A stretch of 64,000 nt of DNA from Bolinopsis microptera (lineage: Eukaryota > Ctenophora > Tentaculata > Lobata > Bolinopsidae): positions 17,065,669 to 17,129,668 of the forward strand of contig NC_087072.1 in NCBI RefSeq assembly GCF_026151205.1, in the 5' to 3' direction. Position 1 is the stretch's first letter. Every line of letters begins with the position of its first letter. The notes below the pieces were generated by a model that did not search any database, was not told the DNA's origin, and saw nothing but the letters and a program-made list of their open reading frames with translations. This document shows positions 9,901-20,984 of the stretch, in pieces. Position numbers and translations under genes: made by a program.

Positions 9901-11418
9901 AAAACTTCTAAGTCAAAATTTTTTAAAAGTTTTTTCTTAAAACCACTTTTTTCCACGATTCAGGCTACCCTGTTCATTATTAGCCGAAAATATTTTTTTG
10001 GTTTTTCGAAGTCCGCACCTACCCATCGATACACAATTCTGGACTCGAGGTTTCCCCCGGTAATGTGATCTTGGAAGGCAGGCCTCCCCTTTGCAACACG
10101 AGCTCGGAAGCGGGAGCTCTCGATACAGGAGGTACGTCTCGAGAACGACTCGGACCGAAAACTTTTAAGTAAAATTTTTCAAAGTTTTTCTGAAAACCAC
10201 TTTTTTCCACGATTCAGGCTACCCTGTTCATTATTAGCCGAAAATATTTTTTTGGTTTTTCGAAGTCCGCACCTACCCATCGATACACAATTCTGGACTC
10301 GAGGTTTCCCCCGGTAATGTGATCTTGGAAGGCAGGCCTCCCCTTTGCAACACGAGCTCGGAAGCGGGAGCTCTCGATACAGGAGGTACGTCTCGAGAAC
10401 GACTCGGACCGAAAACTTTTAAGTAAAATTTTTCAAAGTTTTTCTGAAAACCACTTTTTTCCACGATTCAGGCTACCCTGTTCATTATTAGCCGAAAATA
10501 TTTTTTTGGTTTTTCGAAGTCCGCACCTACCCATCGATACACAATTCTGGACTCGAGGTTTCCCCCGGTAATGTGATCTTGGAAGGCAGGCCTCCCCTTT
10601 GCAACACGAGCTCGGAAGCGGGAGCTCTTGATACAGGAGGTACGTCTCGAGAACGACTCGGACCGAAAAACTTCTAAGTCAAAATTTTTTAAAAGTTTTT
10701 TCTTAAAACCACTTTTTTCCACGATTCAGGCTACCCTGTTCATTATTAGCCGAAAATATTTTTTTGGTTTTTCGAAGTCCGCACCTACCCATCGATACAC
10801 AATTCTGGACTCGAGGTTTCCCCCGGTAATGTGATCTTGGAAGGCAGGCCTCCCCTTTGCAACACGAGCTCGGAAGCGGGAGCTCTCGATACAGGAGGTA
10901 CGTCTCGAGAACGACTCGGACCGAAAACTTTTAAGTAAAATTTTTCAAAGTTTTTCTGAAAACCACTTTTTTCCACGATTCAGGCTACCCTGTTCATTAT
11001 TAGCCGAAAATATTTTTTTGGTTTTTCGAAGTCCGCACCTACCCATCGATACACAATTCTGGACTCGAGGTTTCCCCCGGTAATGTGATCTTGGAAGGCA
11101 GGCCTCCCCTTTGCAACACGAGCTCGGAAGCGGGAGCTCTCGATACAAGAGGTACGTCTCGAGAACGACTCGGACCGAAAAACTTCTAAGTCAAAATTTT
11201 TCAAAGTTTTTCTGAAAACCACTTTTTTTCCACGATTCAGGCTACCCTGTTCATTATTAGCCGAAAATATTTTTTTGATTTTTTTTTTCGGTAAAAAAAA
11301 CTGAAATCCGGCAAAAATCCGGCAAATTTTTTTCCAGCCGGAGCCGGAACCGGAACCGGATTTTGAAGCCGGATATCCGGCCGGAACCGGATTCAGCCGG
11401 ATTTCCGGTCGGTTCCTA
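6944..11418. mobile_element. 4.5-kb non-autonomous hAT-like element containing a satellite array
   Basis: The termini are perfect inverted repeats (TAGGAACCGACCGG at 6,944 and its complement ending at 11,418). They are flanked by 8-bp direct repeats GTTCATAC (6,936-6,943 and 11,419-11,426), the target duplication size of hAT transposons. Copy B lacks the element at the matching place (about 21,408). Subterminal regions are packed with CCGGA/TCCGG motifs (6,955-7,090 and 11,305-11,410), as expected for transposase-binding repeats. No transposase is encoded, so mobilisation would need a transposase from elsewhere. The interior is about 0.5 kb of single-copy sequence plus a ~3.6-kb tandem array. 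Confidence 0.85.
7670..11275. repeat. ~256-bp satellite array inside the hAT-like element
   Basis: A phase marker (CCCTGTTCATTATTAG) occurs at 7,931, 8,173, 8,430, 8,686, 8,941, 9,199, 9,454, 9,710, 9,968, 10,222, 10,476, 10,734, 10,988 and 11,245. This gives 13 full periods of 242-258 bp plus a divergent first unit from about 7,670. Monomers fall into length classes by one segment. The 257/258-bp class, with a TTTTAAAAGTTTTTTCTTAA block, is in units 2, 5, 8 and 11, that is every third unit, giving a ~768-bp higher-order period. Each unit contains an ~80-codon minus-strand open frame; I regard these as by-products. Confidence 0.95.
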
Positions 11419-11426
11419 GTTCATAC

Positions 11427-11573
11427 TTTCATAGAGCAATACTGTTTTAGATTATGTTAACAATTTCTTAACCGTTGTATCCACAATCTGAATTATCATA
11501 TCGATACCATTACCACCTTTCTTTCATACTCATGGAATCAATATAACGATCGCAATACAGATATCAAGGAGCT
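11427..11573. other. 5' flank of ShKT peptide gene, copy A
   Basis: This is the immediate upstream region of the peptide gene, conserved in copy B apart from small indels. A promoter cannot be identified with confidence. Confidence 0.4.
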
Positions 11574-12112
11574 ATGATGATGATGATGAAGATTGTGGCA
11601 GTATTTCTACTCGTGGCTGGATTCAATGGTAAGCAAAATGGTGGTTTATTTTAATCTGATTTAATTTGCGAATACCGAATTTCTATCGATTTATTACTAA
11701 TACATGATATCGACATTACATTGGTATTTTTACACCAAACATTCAAAAAAAAATACCCAATTACAATGTAACCCAATTTAGTGTATCGTTTTGATAGGGA
11801 ATAGGATTGTTCTGGATGTATTTAATGTGAAACTGGAGTTTATGAGAAATTCAGATAACCCATTGAGCCCCACTATAACAGGTGGGAGATGCACTTATTT
11901 AATCATTAATTAATCTTTAATTAACGCGTATTTAATATTACAACTTTTCAGCTCAATCACAAACACCACCATGTGTTAATAAATTTGACACTATGAATGG
12001 TTTTGAAAACATGTGTAATATACATACTACACTTGGGCAAGGAAACTGCCTAGGAGCAAAAGAAGAAACACTTAGAGAAAATTGCGCTAAAGCTTGCGGT
12101 TTCTGCTATTAG
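11574..12112 (+). CDS. Secreted ShKT-domain peptide, copy A (2 exons)
   Basis: Exon 1 is 11,574-11,628: a run of five Met codons, then a hydrophobic signal peptide (KIVAVFLLVAGFNG), ending at a GTAAGC donor in phase 1. Exon 2 is 11,952-12,112, after a CTTTTCAG acceptor. The mature region of about 50 residues has six cysteines and ends CAKACGFCY, the C-x3-C-x2-C signature of ShKT domains (three disulfides). Such domains occur in cnidarian potassium-channel peptides and in non-toxic matrix and enzyme proteins. The predicted product is a small secreted single-domain protein; whether it is a venom component is inference. Both exons, the splice sites and the stop are intact. Which of the five Met codons starts translation cannot be decided. 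The intron is about 320 bp. Confidence 0.85.
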
Positions 12113-12587
12113 CTAACTGGGTGCTAAGTGCAGATACCTCTAATGATGACGTGATCACGTTATACTTGCTCTAACATGCAGTAGCGCGGGACCGCAGTAC
12201 GCGTAGACACATGTGTGATCACGTGATACCTGATGGGTGGAGGTTACGAGGACAATTATTCATTGTTATCTTAATCAATGGGCACAATAAGTTGATTTCT
12301 GTAATCATAGCTTACAATCTTATAATGTGTTTAAAACGATTCCGTATTACTATACTATTCTTCTAAACTGTAACAATTTTCCTGTATTTGATGCTTTTAG
12401 CATTTGAATTTAAGTATCTGTCTTATTTGTAAAAATTAAACATAATGTTATCACAGATACAGCAATCAATCCGCTAGTTGATTATTTTTATTAACAGTAG
12501 ATAAAAAAATGGTCTGCTCTAAAGTAAAGTATAAAAAACACATTAGTTTGTCGAAGTCCCACCGAGTATAGCATTTTGCATAATAAT
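12113..12587. other. 3' flank of ShKT gene, copy A
   Basis: This non-coding unit sequence is shared with 22,080-22,553. It contains CACGTGATC palindromic strings near 12,150 and 12,220. No gene is seen. Confidence 0.5.
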
Positions 12588-12864
12588 AACAAGCAAACGA
12601 CAAGCAAACAACAAGCAAACAACAAGCAAACAACAAGCAAACAACAAGCAAACAACAAGCAAACAACAAGCAAACAACAAGCAAACAACAAACAACAAGC
12701 AAACAACAAGCAACCAACAAGCAAACAACAAGCAAACAACAAGCAAACAAACAACAAACAACAGACAAACAAGAAGCAAACAACAAACAAACAACAAGCA
12801 AACGACAAGCAAACAACAAGCTAACAACAAGCAAACAACAAGCAAACAACAAACAAACAACAAT
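12588..12864. repeat. 11-bp AACAAGCAAAC microsatellite, copy B
   Basis: It is about 25 units long. It is open in several frames on both strands purely because of the repeat (Cys/Leu/Val-rich or Asn/Lys/Gln/Thr-rich translations). Confidence 0.95.
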
Positions 12865-13267
12865 TTAGTGGTACTGAACAGAGGGATTTTACTAGTTTGT
12901 GATTGCTATTGGCAGGCTAGACACATCATTGGATAATACGAGTATGCATGATCACTGATACTTGTTAATTTGTTACACATGCTGCTGCAGACGTCTCACA
13001 ATCCAGGGACTTTATATCGCAAGACATGAGACGGTAACTTGTTAAGAAGTTCATTCTCCATCAACAGTTCTGCTTGAATTGACACGTTACCTCTTCGTGA
13101 TATATATTCATATGACTGTCGAGAAGTGCTCTGATAAGAGAAAAGTGCATAAAATATTGCAGCCATGCGACCTGCTCTAATGATCCCCAATCCAGTTGCC
13201 GAAATTTTGGATTCTGAGGTTGCAGGGGAATATCAGAATTGAACATCCTGCTTTTGTAAAAAAGCCA

Positions 13268-14542
13268 AGGGAGAAGCAGACTATTAGCAGGGTGATAACA
13301 CCACCCAGCAAGGGAGAAGCAGACTATTAGCAGGGTGATAACACCACCCAGCAAGGGAGAAGCAGACTATAATTAGCAGGGTGATAACACCACCCAGCAA
13401 CAGAGGCACATATTAGGTGCGGTAAAAAAATCGAAATTATGCGGTACCGCACCCGACTATAAAGGTAAAATGTGCGGTAAGGTGCGGTAAATTTTTACCA
13501 ATTATGCGGCAAATGTGCGGCGATTTTTTCGAAATTTGTGCGGGAATTGTGCGGTTTTCTTTTGCATTTTCTCAAGGACTTTGGAAATTCTAAACGTATA
13601 ACCGCCGCTCTTATCAAAAATAGGTCTGTTTATGTGTTACTGAGGATGTAGTTCTTTACTAAGACCATGATTGAACCTATATTGAGATTCAGTTATCTGA
13701 GAACAGTGACTTGATCTGGTAGAGATCAGTAGACAGTTATTTGAAGACGCCTCTTGATAGAGTCGATCAGATCCCATGCGTGATCGCAAATATGTGACAC
13801 GCTTGTTGGCATTGATCGTCAGTACTTGTGAACCATTTGATCCAAGATCCATTAAGCCCACTATAAAGCCAACGCTACAACGAATAGAGCTCAGCTCCAT
13901 TTACACCTACTTCTTCTATTATCACCTACTTTGGATCATGGAATCTACTCAACAACTCCAACCCCTGGACTCCCTCGATACATTCTTAATTATGCTGGAC
14001 TACGACTGTGAAACCCCTGCATTACAACTGCCTGATCTAGATGAATTACATTACACGTGGCCTAGGCCGGAGTTCCAAAAGGGCCTGAGACACGGTCCCG
14101 AAAGGGCCTGGGTCAGGGTCCCGTAAGGGCCTGGGTCACATGGTAACTGGTTCACGTGGCCTAGGTATGAGTTCCAAAAGGGCCTGGGTCACGGTCCCGA
14201 AAGGGCCTGAGTCACGGTCCTAAAAGGGCCCGACTTTTAACATATTTTGGTGTTTACACTCGAAAATCTTAACGCGAAAATTTCAAAATTATGCGAAATT
14301 ACGCGGAAAATGCTAGATTATGCGGAAATATGCAGAAAATTACAAAATGTGCGGAAATGTGCGGAAAACAATAAATTATGCGGAAATGTGCGGAAAACGG
14401 TAAATTGTGCGATCCCGCACCCATCGCACCTAATATGTGCCTCTGCCCAGCAAGGGAGAAGCAGATCACTATTAGCAGGGTGATAACACCACCCAGCAAG
14501 GGAGAAGCAGACTATTAGCAGGGTGATAACACCACCCAGCAA
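13268..14542. repeat. 43-bp minisatellite, copy B, interrupted by a transposon
   Basis: Units lie at 13,268-13,400 and 14,446-14,542. The hAT-like element 13,401-14,445 splits the array at a CCCAGCAA unit end. Confidence 0.9.
13401..14445. mobile_element. 1,045-bp non-autonomous hAT-like element
   Basis: The termini are 21-bp perfect inverted repeats beginning CAGAGGCACATATTAGGTGC. They are flanked by the 8-bp duplication CCCAGCAA (13,393-13,400 and 14,446-14,453). Copies A and C have the uninterrupted site with a single CCCAGCAA. Both subterminal regions are crowded with TGCGGTAA/TGCGGAAA direct repeats, typical of hAT transposase-binding sites. A ~23-bp GGGCCTGGGTCACGGTCCCG-type minisatellite lies at 14,064-14,230. 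A frame at 13,776-14,126 shows no transposase similarity. Confidence 0.9.
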
Positions 14543-15049
14543 ATTTGGGTACGACAGCCCCCATTTCAAGGCGAATAGCCATTATTAACCATACATAGCT
14601 CTATTTGCTGGTTGTGTCCTGCTCGGAAAGTGAACTAAAAGCCCACCCCATTAAGTGAGAAGAGGGCCATATCCAAGAAGCCCGACCCAGTGTGCGGACT
14701 ATAGTTAGGTGGTGCGCGTTAAAATTAAACTTGCTCGGATCTCAAAAATGTTTACACCATCTTTTTAGTGAGATTGTGACAAATTTTTCAGTACGAAATT
14801 TGCAATATATATTTTAAAATAATTAGTGGACATAATTTAGGTCTCACATTTTATAGCGCGCGGCTTTAGGAAGCAATATTTAAACCGACCGATTGAAAAA
14901 ATTTTATGAGACGCAAATCAAGCGCTATCATATCAGACGTTTAAAATTTGTTTCATAAAATTCCTTTTACTTCGACGTTTAACTATTATTTGTAAGGTCT
15001 TAGCCTAGTTCCCAATTTTACCTGTGTTGCCTGATTTTTCTTTGTGATA
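14543..15049. other. 5' flank of the 369-aa ORF, copy B
   Basis: It matches 793-1,299 of copy A. It is AT-rich with no recognised element. Confidence 0.4.
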
Positions 15050-16159
15050 ATGAGCTGTAGTTCCCTCACCCTTACACTTTCATTGTGTGCCGAAGATGCT
15101 AAGTTCGTTGAAATGTACGAACTATTTAAAAATATTTTGCCTGATCTAGAACTTGTAGATTTTTTTCAGCCTAACTCCAAGCTAAGTTTATTGAAACCGT
15201 CAGAAGTTACATATCTGCACATGCATTCTTTATTGTCGATCCACTTCAGCAGAAAGGCTTGTTCGAATCGTAGAACTGGTGTTAAGTTCGGGGGATATTC
15301 AGGTTGTTCGAAAAAAAGTGAGCCTGGGATTTATTTCAGTCTTGTTCATGTCACCTCCATTTGCGAACTGATTACTGGCCAAGCTATTTTAGGAAAGGAT
15401 GTTAAGTTGATTTGGGACCATCTACGTCAAAGCTTTCAATTATGTTTGTCTGAAGAATCCAGACGATTTATTGGTGACACTCCATTTGATTTGAAAGCCA
15501 TAGTCTCTAATCCAGTTCCAATCCGGCCAGGGCAAAATGTTCATCGTATTATTCTTAGAACTAGGGTTGTGAAAAAACGATCTCTGTCCCCAGGTATTCA
15601 ATGTATCAGCCCCCCTAAGGTAGCTAAACTTACTCAACCTCTTTGTATTGGTAACTCAGCTCTGACTGTGAGGCCTTATAAAAACTATACTCTGGCACAT
15701 AGGTCTACTGTAATTAGACAAAACTCTCGTATTAAGTCTCTGCAACTTCAAAATCGTCTACTGCTAATTAAATATACACAAAAAGAGAACGAAAATTTGG
15801 TTTTGGCCAACGATTTAAAGAATTTGCAAGCAGGTCATTTTGAATTGCAGGAAAAATTTCAAGAACATGTAGTCATCCAAAATACTGTTGTTAAAGATAA
15901 CAAGAATCTAACTGGGAAATTGAAATCTTTCAATGAAAATATTGACTATCTTACGAACAAATTGTTGTCATTAGAAGATATTCAGAATGATTTAGAAGTA
16001 ATCGAGGATCAAATTGAGGACCCAAACTTCGACTCAGTTAAATTAGAAAAACAAATGAGAATTTTGATCAACATCAGTTTACTCAAATTGAAGTCCGACA
16101 TTTCATCAAAAATATCAACCCAGCTATTCATTTGGGTATTATACTACTCCGTCAAATAG
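15050..16159 (+). CDS. Intronless ORF of unknown function, copy B (369 aa)
   Basis: Full length, with the same start and stop as copy A. I saw one amino-acid difference (Met to Ile near residue 274, in the coiled-coil part), caused by ATG to ATC at about 15,876. Two intact, nearly identical frames this soon after duplication say little about selection. The family is unknown. Confidence 0.55.
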   Translation: MSCSSLTLTLSLCAEDAKFVEMYELFKNILPDLELVDFFQPNSKLSLLKPSEVTYLHMHSLLSIHFSRKACSNRRTGVKFGGYSGCSKKSEPGIYFSLVHVTSICELITGQAILGKDVKLIWDHLRQSFQLCLSEESRRFIGDTPFDLKAIVSNPVPIRPGQNVHRIILRTRVVKKRSLSPGIQCISPPKVAKLTQPLCIGNSALTVRPYKNYTLAHRSTVIRQNSRIKSLQLQNRLLLIKYTQKENENLVLANDLKNLQAGHFELQEKFQEHVVIQNTVVKDNKNLTGKLKSFNENIDYLTNKLLSLEDIQNDLEVIEDQIEDPNFDSVKLEKQMRILINISLLKLKSDISSKISTQLFIWVLYYSVK

Positions 16160-16347
16160 GACGTGTATCTTTGGAAAACACCATGCCTTTGTTCCTTGCA
16201 TTAGCCAACTCGGTTTTTGGTCAAATAATATTTCATGTTGTATGAACATTTAGATATTAGAAATGTAAAATGTGATATTTGAACTGTGAAATTTGAAATG
16301 TGAATATCGTTATGAAGAATGTATTGAATTAAGTTTGTTTCCTCAAG

Positions 16348-16542
16348 GGAAAAGGTCAAATGAAGACCTGGTTTCTACTGGATAACCCAGAATCCGAGAA
16401 ACTGCGAACACAGCCAGTATTTTCTCAACAAACTTCCGCTATACTTGAGAATGGCGTAGTAGTCCCCAGTCCCAGTCCTAACAATATAGCTAGGACTGGT
16501 CGGCCTAATTCGGGACGTCCCAATAGAGAGAGAGAGCCGTAG
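16348..16542 (+). CDS. Guanylate cyclase last exon, copy B (partial)
   Basis: Identical in reading frame to copy A: CTCAAG acceptor, GKGQMKTWFLL cyclase C-terminal core, SPSPNNIARTG tail and a stop after REREP. As in copy A, no upstream catalytic exon is found between the previous unit and this exon. Confidence 0.7.
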   Translation, partial: GKGQMKTWFLLDNPESEKLRTQPVFSQQTSAILENGVVVPSPSPNNIARTGRPNSGRPNREREP

Positions 16543-16572
16543 AGCCCGCCGCCCCCTTACCACTCACGACTT

Positions 16573-16695
16573 TGCGGATGAAAATTACAGGAAATCAACC
16601 TCGAAACTTCTCAAAATTTTGTAGCGTGAGTATTGCGGATGAAAATTACAGGAAATCAACCTCGAAACTTCTCAAAATTTTGTAGCGTGAGTATT
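16573..16695. repeat. Two-copy ~61-bp tandem repeat, copy B
   Basis: The same doubled segment as 2,823-2,945, downstream of the cyclase exon. Confidence 0.85.
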
Positions 16696-17630
16696 GGAGC
16701 ATGACATGAAATGGATATATGTTCGATTCGAGCCTGGGTGATTATTATGATCCGATGTTTGGTGGAACAAGATTACAAACGTGACTTGATGAGCGTGAGC
16801 ACAATGATTCTACGAGGGATTTGCAGCCAGCAGCAGCACATGATGGTCTTGTGGTTTCAGAAATTATAATTATAAATTAATGATTGTTATGTTCAATGGG
16901 ATTCTGTATGATATTGATTCAGTTTCTTCCGATTTCTTTTTACAGCCCAATTTTGGTGTTTATTTTTGATTTTTCCAGTAAAGGGTTCTGGTTCATTGGA
17001 ATAGACAGATTGTAACCTCGAACAACCGATCATTATTAATTAGAGGAACGGACAAAGCATTTAATGCCATAACATTACCCTAATCCTTTCCATAATTCTA
17101 ACCTTTACTCTATACTAACTGTGGTAATGTCGTGGAGAAGTAACAACTCGTTTTAATCCATAGAAAGGCTATAAAAGGAATATGAATGAGTTAGTAAACA
17201 ATGTCTAATAACCATATACATATTAATCAATTCAGAATATAATATCATGGTAAAATTTTGCACGAAATTTTAAAAACAATAGTCCAAGCTGTTCAGTGCA
17301 AGTCTAAACTTTTTAACCTATAGGATCGATATAATGGAAGTGTAATATCATGTGTAGCGTGAAGCGTCGTGTTTTTAAATCTGTAGTTCATAGTACTTCA
17401 TGATCACAGTGTACTTTTGATAACAGTGTGCAGTGCCCTTTCCAGAGGGGTTTTTTTTAAAAGAATTCTTTAACATTACTATTTTCTATCTATTACTGTT
17501 TGTATTATAATTTTGAGTAAACATTAATCAAGTAAACCGCTCGATTCCCAATCAGTGATTTAGCACGCTCGAGAAACTAAAGTAAAAACTAATATCTGTA
17601 AGAAAAAGCTCACGCTGGTGGATATAATCC
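16696..17630. other. Unit sequence without a recognised gene (copy B)
   Basis: It matches 2,946-3,880. It differs by a shortened poly-T tract near 17,450. Confidence 0.5.
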
Positions 17631-17633
17631 ACA

Positions 17634-17804
17634 TCACCTCGACCCGCGGGCGGAAAAATCGTATAGCACTCGGGCCCGATGGGCCCTCCGTGCTATACGA
17701 AAATATGTCTTCCTCGGGCTAGTATAGCGCCCTCGGGGACATATGAAATATTGCATGCGCACGCGCGTGCAATATTTTGTGCCGCCCGCGAGTCTCCGGT
17801 GATA
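17634..17804. repeat. Nested cloverleaf-like palindrome, copy B
   Basis: The same three hairpins inside an outer GACCCGCGGGCGG stem as copy A, shifted by 13,749 bp. I see no base change in the stems. Confidence 0.8.
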
Positions 17805-17872
17805 TGTATATACATGCATCATATACATTAAAACACAGTCGCACCACGCATTCATAGATCACAGGCGATCTA

Positions 17873-17994
17873 TTGTCGTACGTTGTATGACCCGCCGCGC
17901 ACGAAGTGCGCCGCTCCCCCTGTATCGTCAGGACGACAAATTACTTGACACCCACCATAGTGAAACGACCGTGGGGGTCGCAACGTGATACAAG
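17873..17994. repeat. Short GTATGACCC/GGGTC repeat family member, copy B
   Basis: The counterpart of 4,124-4,245. Confidence 0.6.
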
Positions 17995-18242
17995 CTATCT
18001 ATACATCACATCTCCGCACGCAATCCTCGCGCGCGCGACTTTTTCATTTTTCGTTGCATGGTAACGGAAGAAATGACATCATAATGATATACAGACCCGC
18101 CTAACGCGATCTCCAAAATTAACGTTTTTCTGCCGAAACCTCTATTCGTAACCTTTCACTATTGCCTTTTTTCAAAAGGGTGAAAAGGAAAAAATTACCG
18201 AGAATATTAAGTTGCATTTTAGTGGTTTCCTAGTCGAGTGAG

Positions 18243-18748
18243 TGTGATGTGAGTGTAAGATAAAATATATAAGCATTGGTCTATTATTTATTAAAGGGCT
18301 CGTCTGTTAAATTAGTTGTCTCATCTCTCACTTTTCCTTGCAAAGAGAAACTTTTAGGAGAAACCGATCCAAACATTATACTTATAGTTGCATGTGACAC
18401 TGTATCACTTTCTATATTAATATAGAACTAGAAGCCGCATGAGAGTGCAGTATAAGTGATTATAAATACCAAGCTCGTTGGACCAGGTGAGCTCCCATGC
18501 TTGTGAAACTAAATGTGAATTTGCGTGTGATGTGAGTGTAAGATAAAAGATATAAGCATTGGTCTCTTACTTATTAAAGTGCTCGTCTGTTAAGCTAGTT
18601 GTCTCATCTCTCACTTTTCCTTGCAAAGAGAAACTTTTAGGAGAAACCTGATCCAAACATTATACTTATAGTTGCATGTGACACTGTATCACTTTCTATA
18701 TTAATATAGAAGCCGCATGAGAGTGCAGTAGTGATTATATATAATAAG
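18243..18748. repeat. Two ~225-bp direct repeats, copy B
   Basis: The counterpart of 4,494-4,999, with a 1-bp insertion in the second repeat (AAACCTGATCC). Confidence 0.8.
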
Positions 18749-19528
18749 CTCCCAAGGCTATTTATTACTTACTCTTTTGGTTCTCCGGTCCATTTGACAA
18801 CACTTTTTGGGCACTCAAATTCGTATTCCTTGGCCAATTTTTAAATTTTTCATGCTGATTTGAAGGCCATTAAAGCATTTGAACCAGTCGAAAAATTTTA
18901 AGTTGTATATCTTTTACGGTTTTTGTGGGAAGTCGTGTTAAAGTTGATGCCGTGGTGTTAGTAAAATGGTACCCTTATAAAAGCTCAGATTTATTTTCTG
19001 ACAGAAAGCTAGAAATAATCCAAAATATCAAAATTGTTCTACACTCATTTTAATGACAGTTCATGACCTTAAATTGCACGAGAAATTTATTAAATTCGGA
19101 TTCAGAGTTCCTTATGCCTTAAACTTCAGGTTTTACCAATGTGGCCCAGGTTATCTCGTGTCAAATGACTGAAAAAAGAACACCAACAAAAACCTGCCTC
19201 CGTTTATAACTGACTAGAAACCCGCTAGTCGAAAGCTTTGTTCGAGGAAATTAAAAAAATTATTTATGTTTAAATTTATCTAGTCTCTTCACATCACCAT
19301 TTAGCTCAAAGCTCTTTACTGTAGAAAGTATGGATTTTATTTGACAATGACGAAAACGTTGTAAGTATTCGGTCATCAAAATGAGTTTATAACAAGGTCG
19401 ATATTTTGGTAAATTTTTTTTCTGTCATAAGTTGAATTTGGGTTTCTATAGGGGGTAATAGAGATATGCTACAGTACAGTACTTACATTCACATTCACAA
19501 CCACGGGAGCTCACCTGGTCCAATGAGC
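18473..19528. mobile_element. TIR element with GGACCAGGTGAGCTC ends, copy B
   Basis: The counterpart of 4,724-5,778, so it was inserted before the unit was duplicated. Termini are intact and no protein is encoded. Confidence 0.6.
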
Positions 19529-20024
19529 GCGAAACGGAGAACAAGCTCTGGATACGTCACAGTCACGTGACCTCAGGCTCACAATAACGTGACCTCAGAC
19601 CCAATCAACTGACTTCTGGCCTGGTCAGCCATTGGGAGACTTTGGGTCAGAAAACTGATCCGGCCCCCAAGAGGGGTCAGATCACGTCACTAATTAATGA
19701 CGTATAATTAGTGATGTGATCCATAGATTAAATATAATTAACACAGAAATGGACTAGATCTGGGGTAGAGTTCACATGTCAATTCTGTAAATCATAGCTG
19801 TACATTAAGAAGTAAACATGATCTGACTGCTCGACTCGTAGATCACATAAGGGACGGGAGCTCTTGCTAAAGGGGGGTTCTCGTATCAAGGGATGTGAGA
19901 CGTACTTGCCAAAGGCATGTAAGGAGAGTGAGCCGATCAAGTGTTCTTAGGTATATATACTGGAAGATAGTAGTATCGCAGGTAGTAGTATCGCATTCTA
20001 TCAACAGTCATGCCTACCTTCTCT

Positions 20025-20732
20025 AGTTGTGGACACAACAAGAAAATTGAGAATAATCTTGTGCGAGGGTAGGGACCCAGATGTCGTTTCTAACCCAAAT
20101 AAACTTTAAGGAGGCTTCTCATCAGTAGCCGCACCTCCTTACTCGGTTTCTGAACTGGAATTCTATGGGCTTCCAGACGGCCAGACCGAGTATTACCATC
20201 CCATCCTTCTAGAGTTCATCACAAGTAGCACCCACCTTGAAGATCTTTGACACCCAGACACACCCCATTGGCGAACAAACTTTGGATATAATCTTACATG
20301 CTCCCGAAGGAATCCCTGGTTTATGGTCTTTCTCATCGTCACCAGCACTTTCACTAGGTCACCAGCTCTTTCACTGAAGTCATCAGCCCTTTCACTGAAG
20401 TCATCAGATGTGACTCTGATCAACGGTATAGTTGTGGACACAACAAGAAAATTGAGAATAATCTTGTGCGAGGGTAGGGACCCAGATGTCGTTTCTAACC
20501 CAAATAAACTTTAAGGAGGCTTCTCATCAGTAGCCGCACCTCCTTACTCGGTTTCTGAACTGGAATTCTATGGGCTTCCAGACGGCCAGACCGAGTATTA
20601 CCATCCCATCCTTCTAGAGTTCATCACAAGTAGCACCCACCTTGAAGATTTTTGACACCCAGACAGTGTCTGGCAGACACACCCCATTGGCGAACAAACT
20701 TTGGATATAATCTTACATGCTCCCGAAGGAAT
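20025..20732. mobile_element. 0.7-kb insert with ~290-bp direct terminal repeats, only in copy B
   Basis: Two direct repeats, 20,025 to about 20,313 and 20,430 to 20,732, both start AGTTGTGGACACAACAAG and end CATGCTCCCGAAGGAAT. They flank about 115 bp that holds CACTTTCACT/CTCTTTCACTGAAG short repeats. The second repeat has an extra 13 bp containing GTGTCTGG. Copy A has a short unrelated joint here (near 6,270-6,290). The layout resembles a TRIM (miniature LTR element), but the repeats do not start TG and end CA, and no clear primer-binding site is seen. A local tandem duplication is an alternative. Confidence 0.55.
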
Positions 20733-20984
20733 ACCCAACAAAGATTGAGTACTTGTTCGCTGTTGCGAAATACTTTGGTAATAATATTGAGTAATTTGTT
20801 GTATTCTGAAGTATTATATTATTAATCGATTTAACATTTTATAACCAACCAATACATTGTCTCAATTTAAAACATCCATGGATCACATCACTAATTATAC
20901 GCCACAAGCTTCAAGCTTGCACGTTAATTAATTGATGACGTATATTGTGGTCATATCACTTCTGACCCAAGGTCTGGCAGTCAG

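Noticed and set aside
7656-11222. Series of ~80-residue minus-strand frames repeated every ~256 bp
   Set aside because: They are by-products of the satellite monomer; no start context, no domain, and small indels between monomers change their ends.
12466-12863. Long Cys/Leu/Val-rich and Asn/Gln/Lys-rich frames on both strands
   Set aside because: Translations of the 11-bp microsatellite in several frames; no real protein signal.
13776-14126. 116-residue frame in the hAT-like element as transposase
   Set aside because: Too short, no RNase H-like catalytic or dimerisation motifs, and its end runs into a 23-bp minisatellite.
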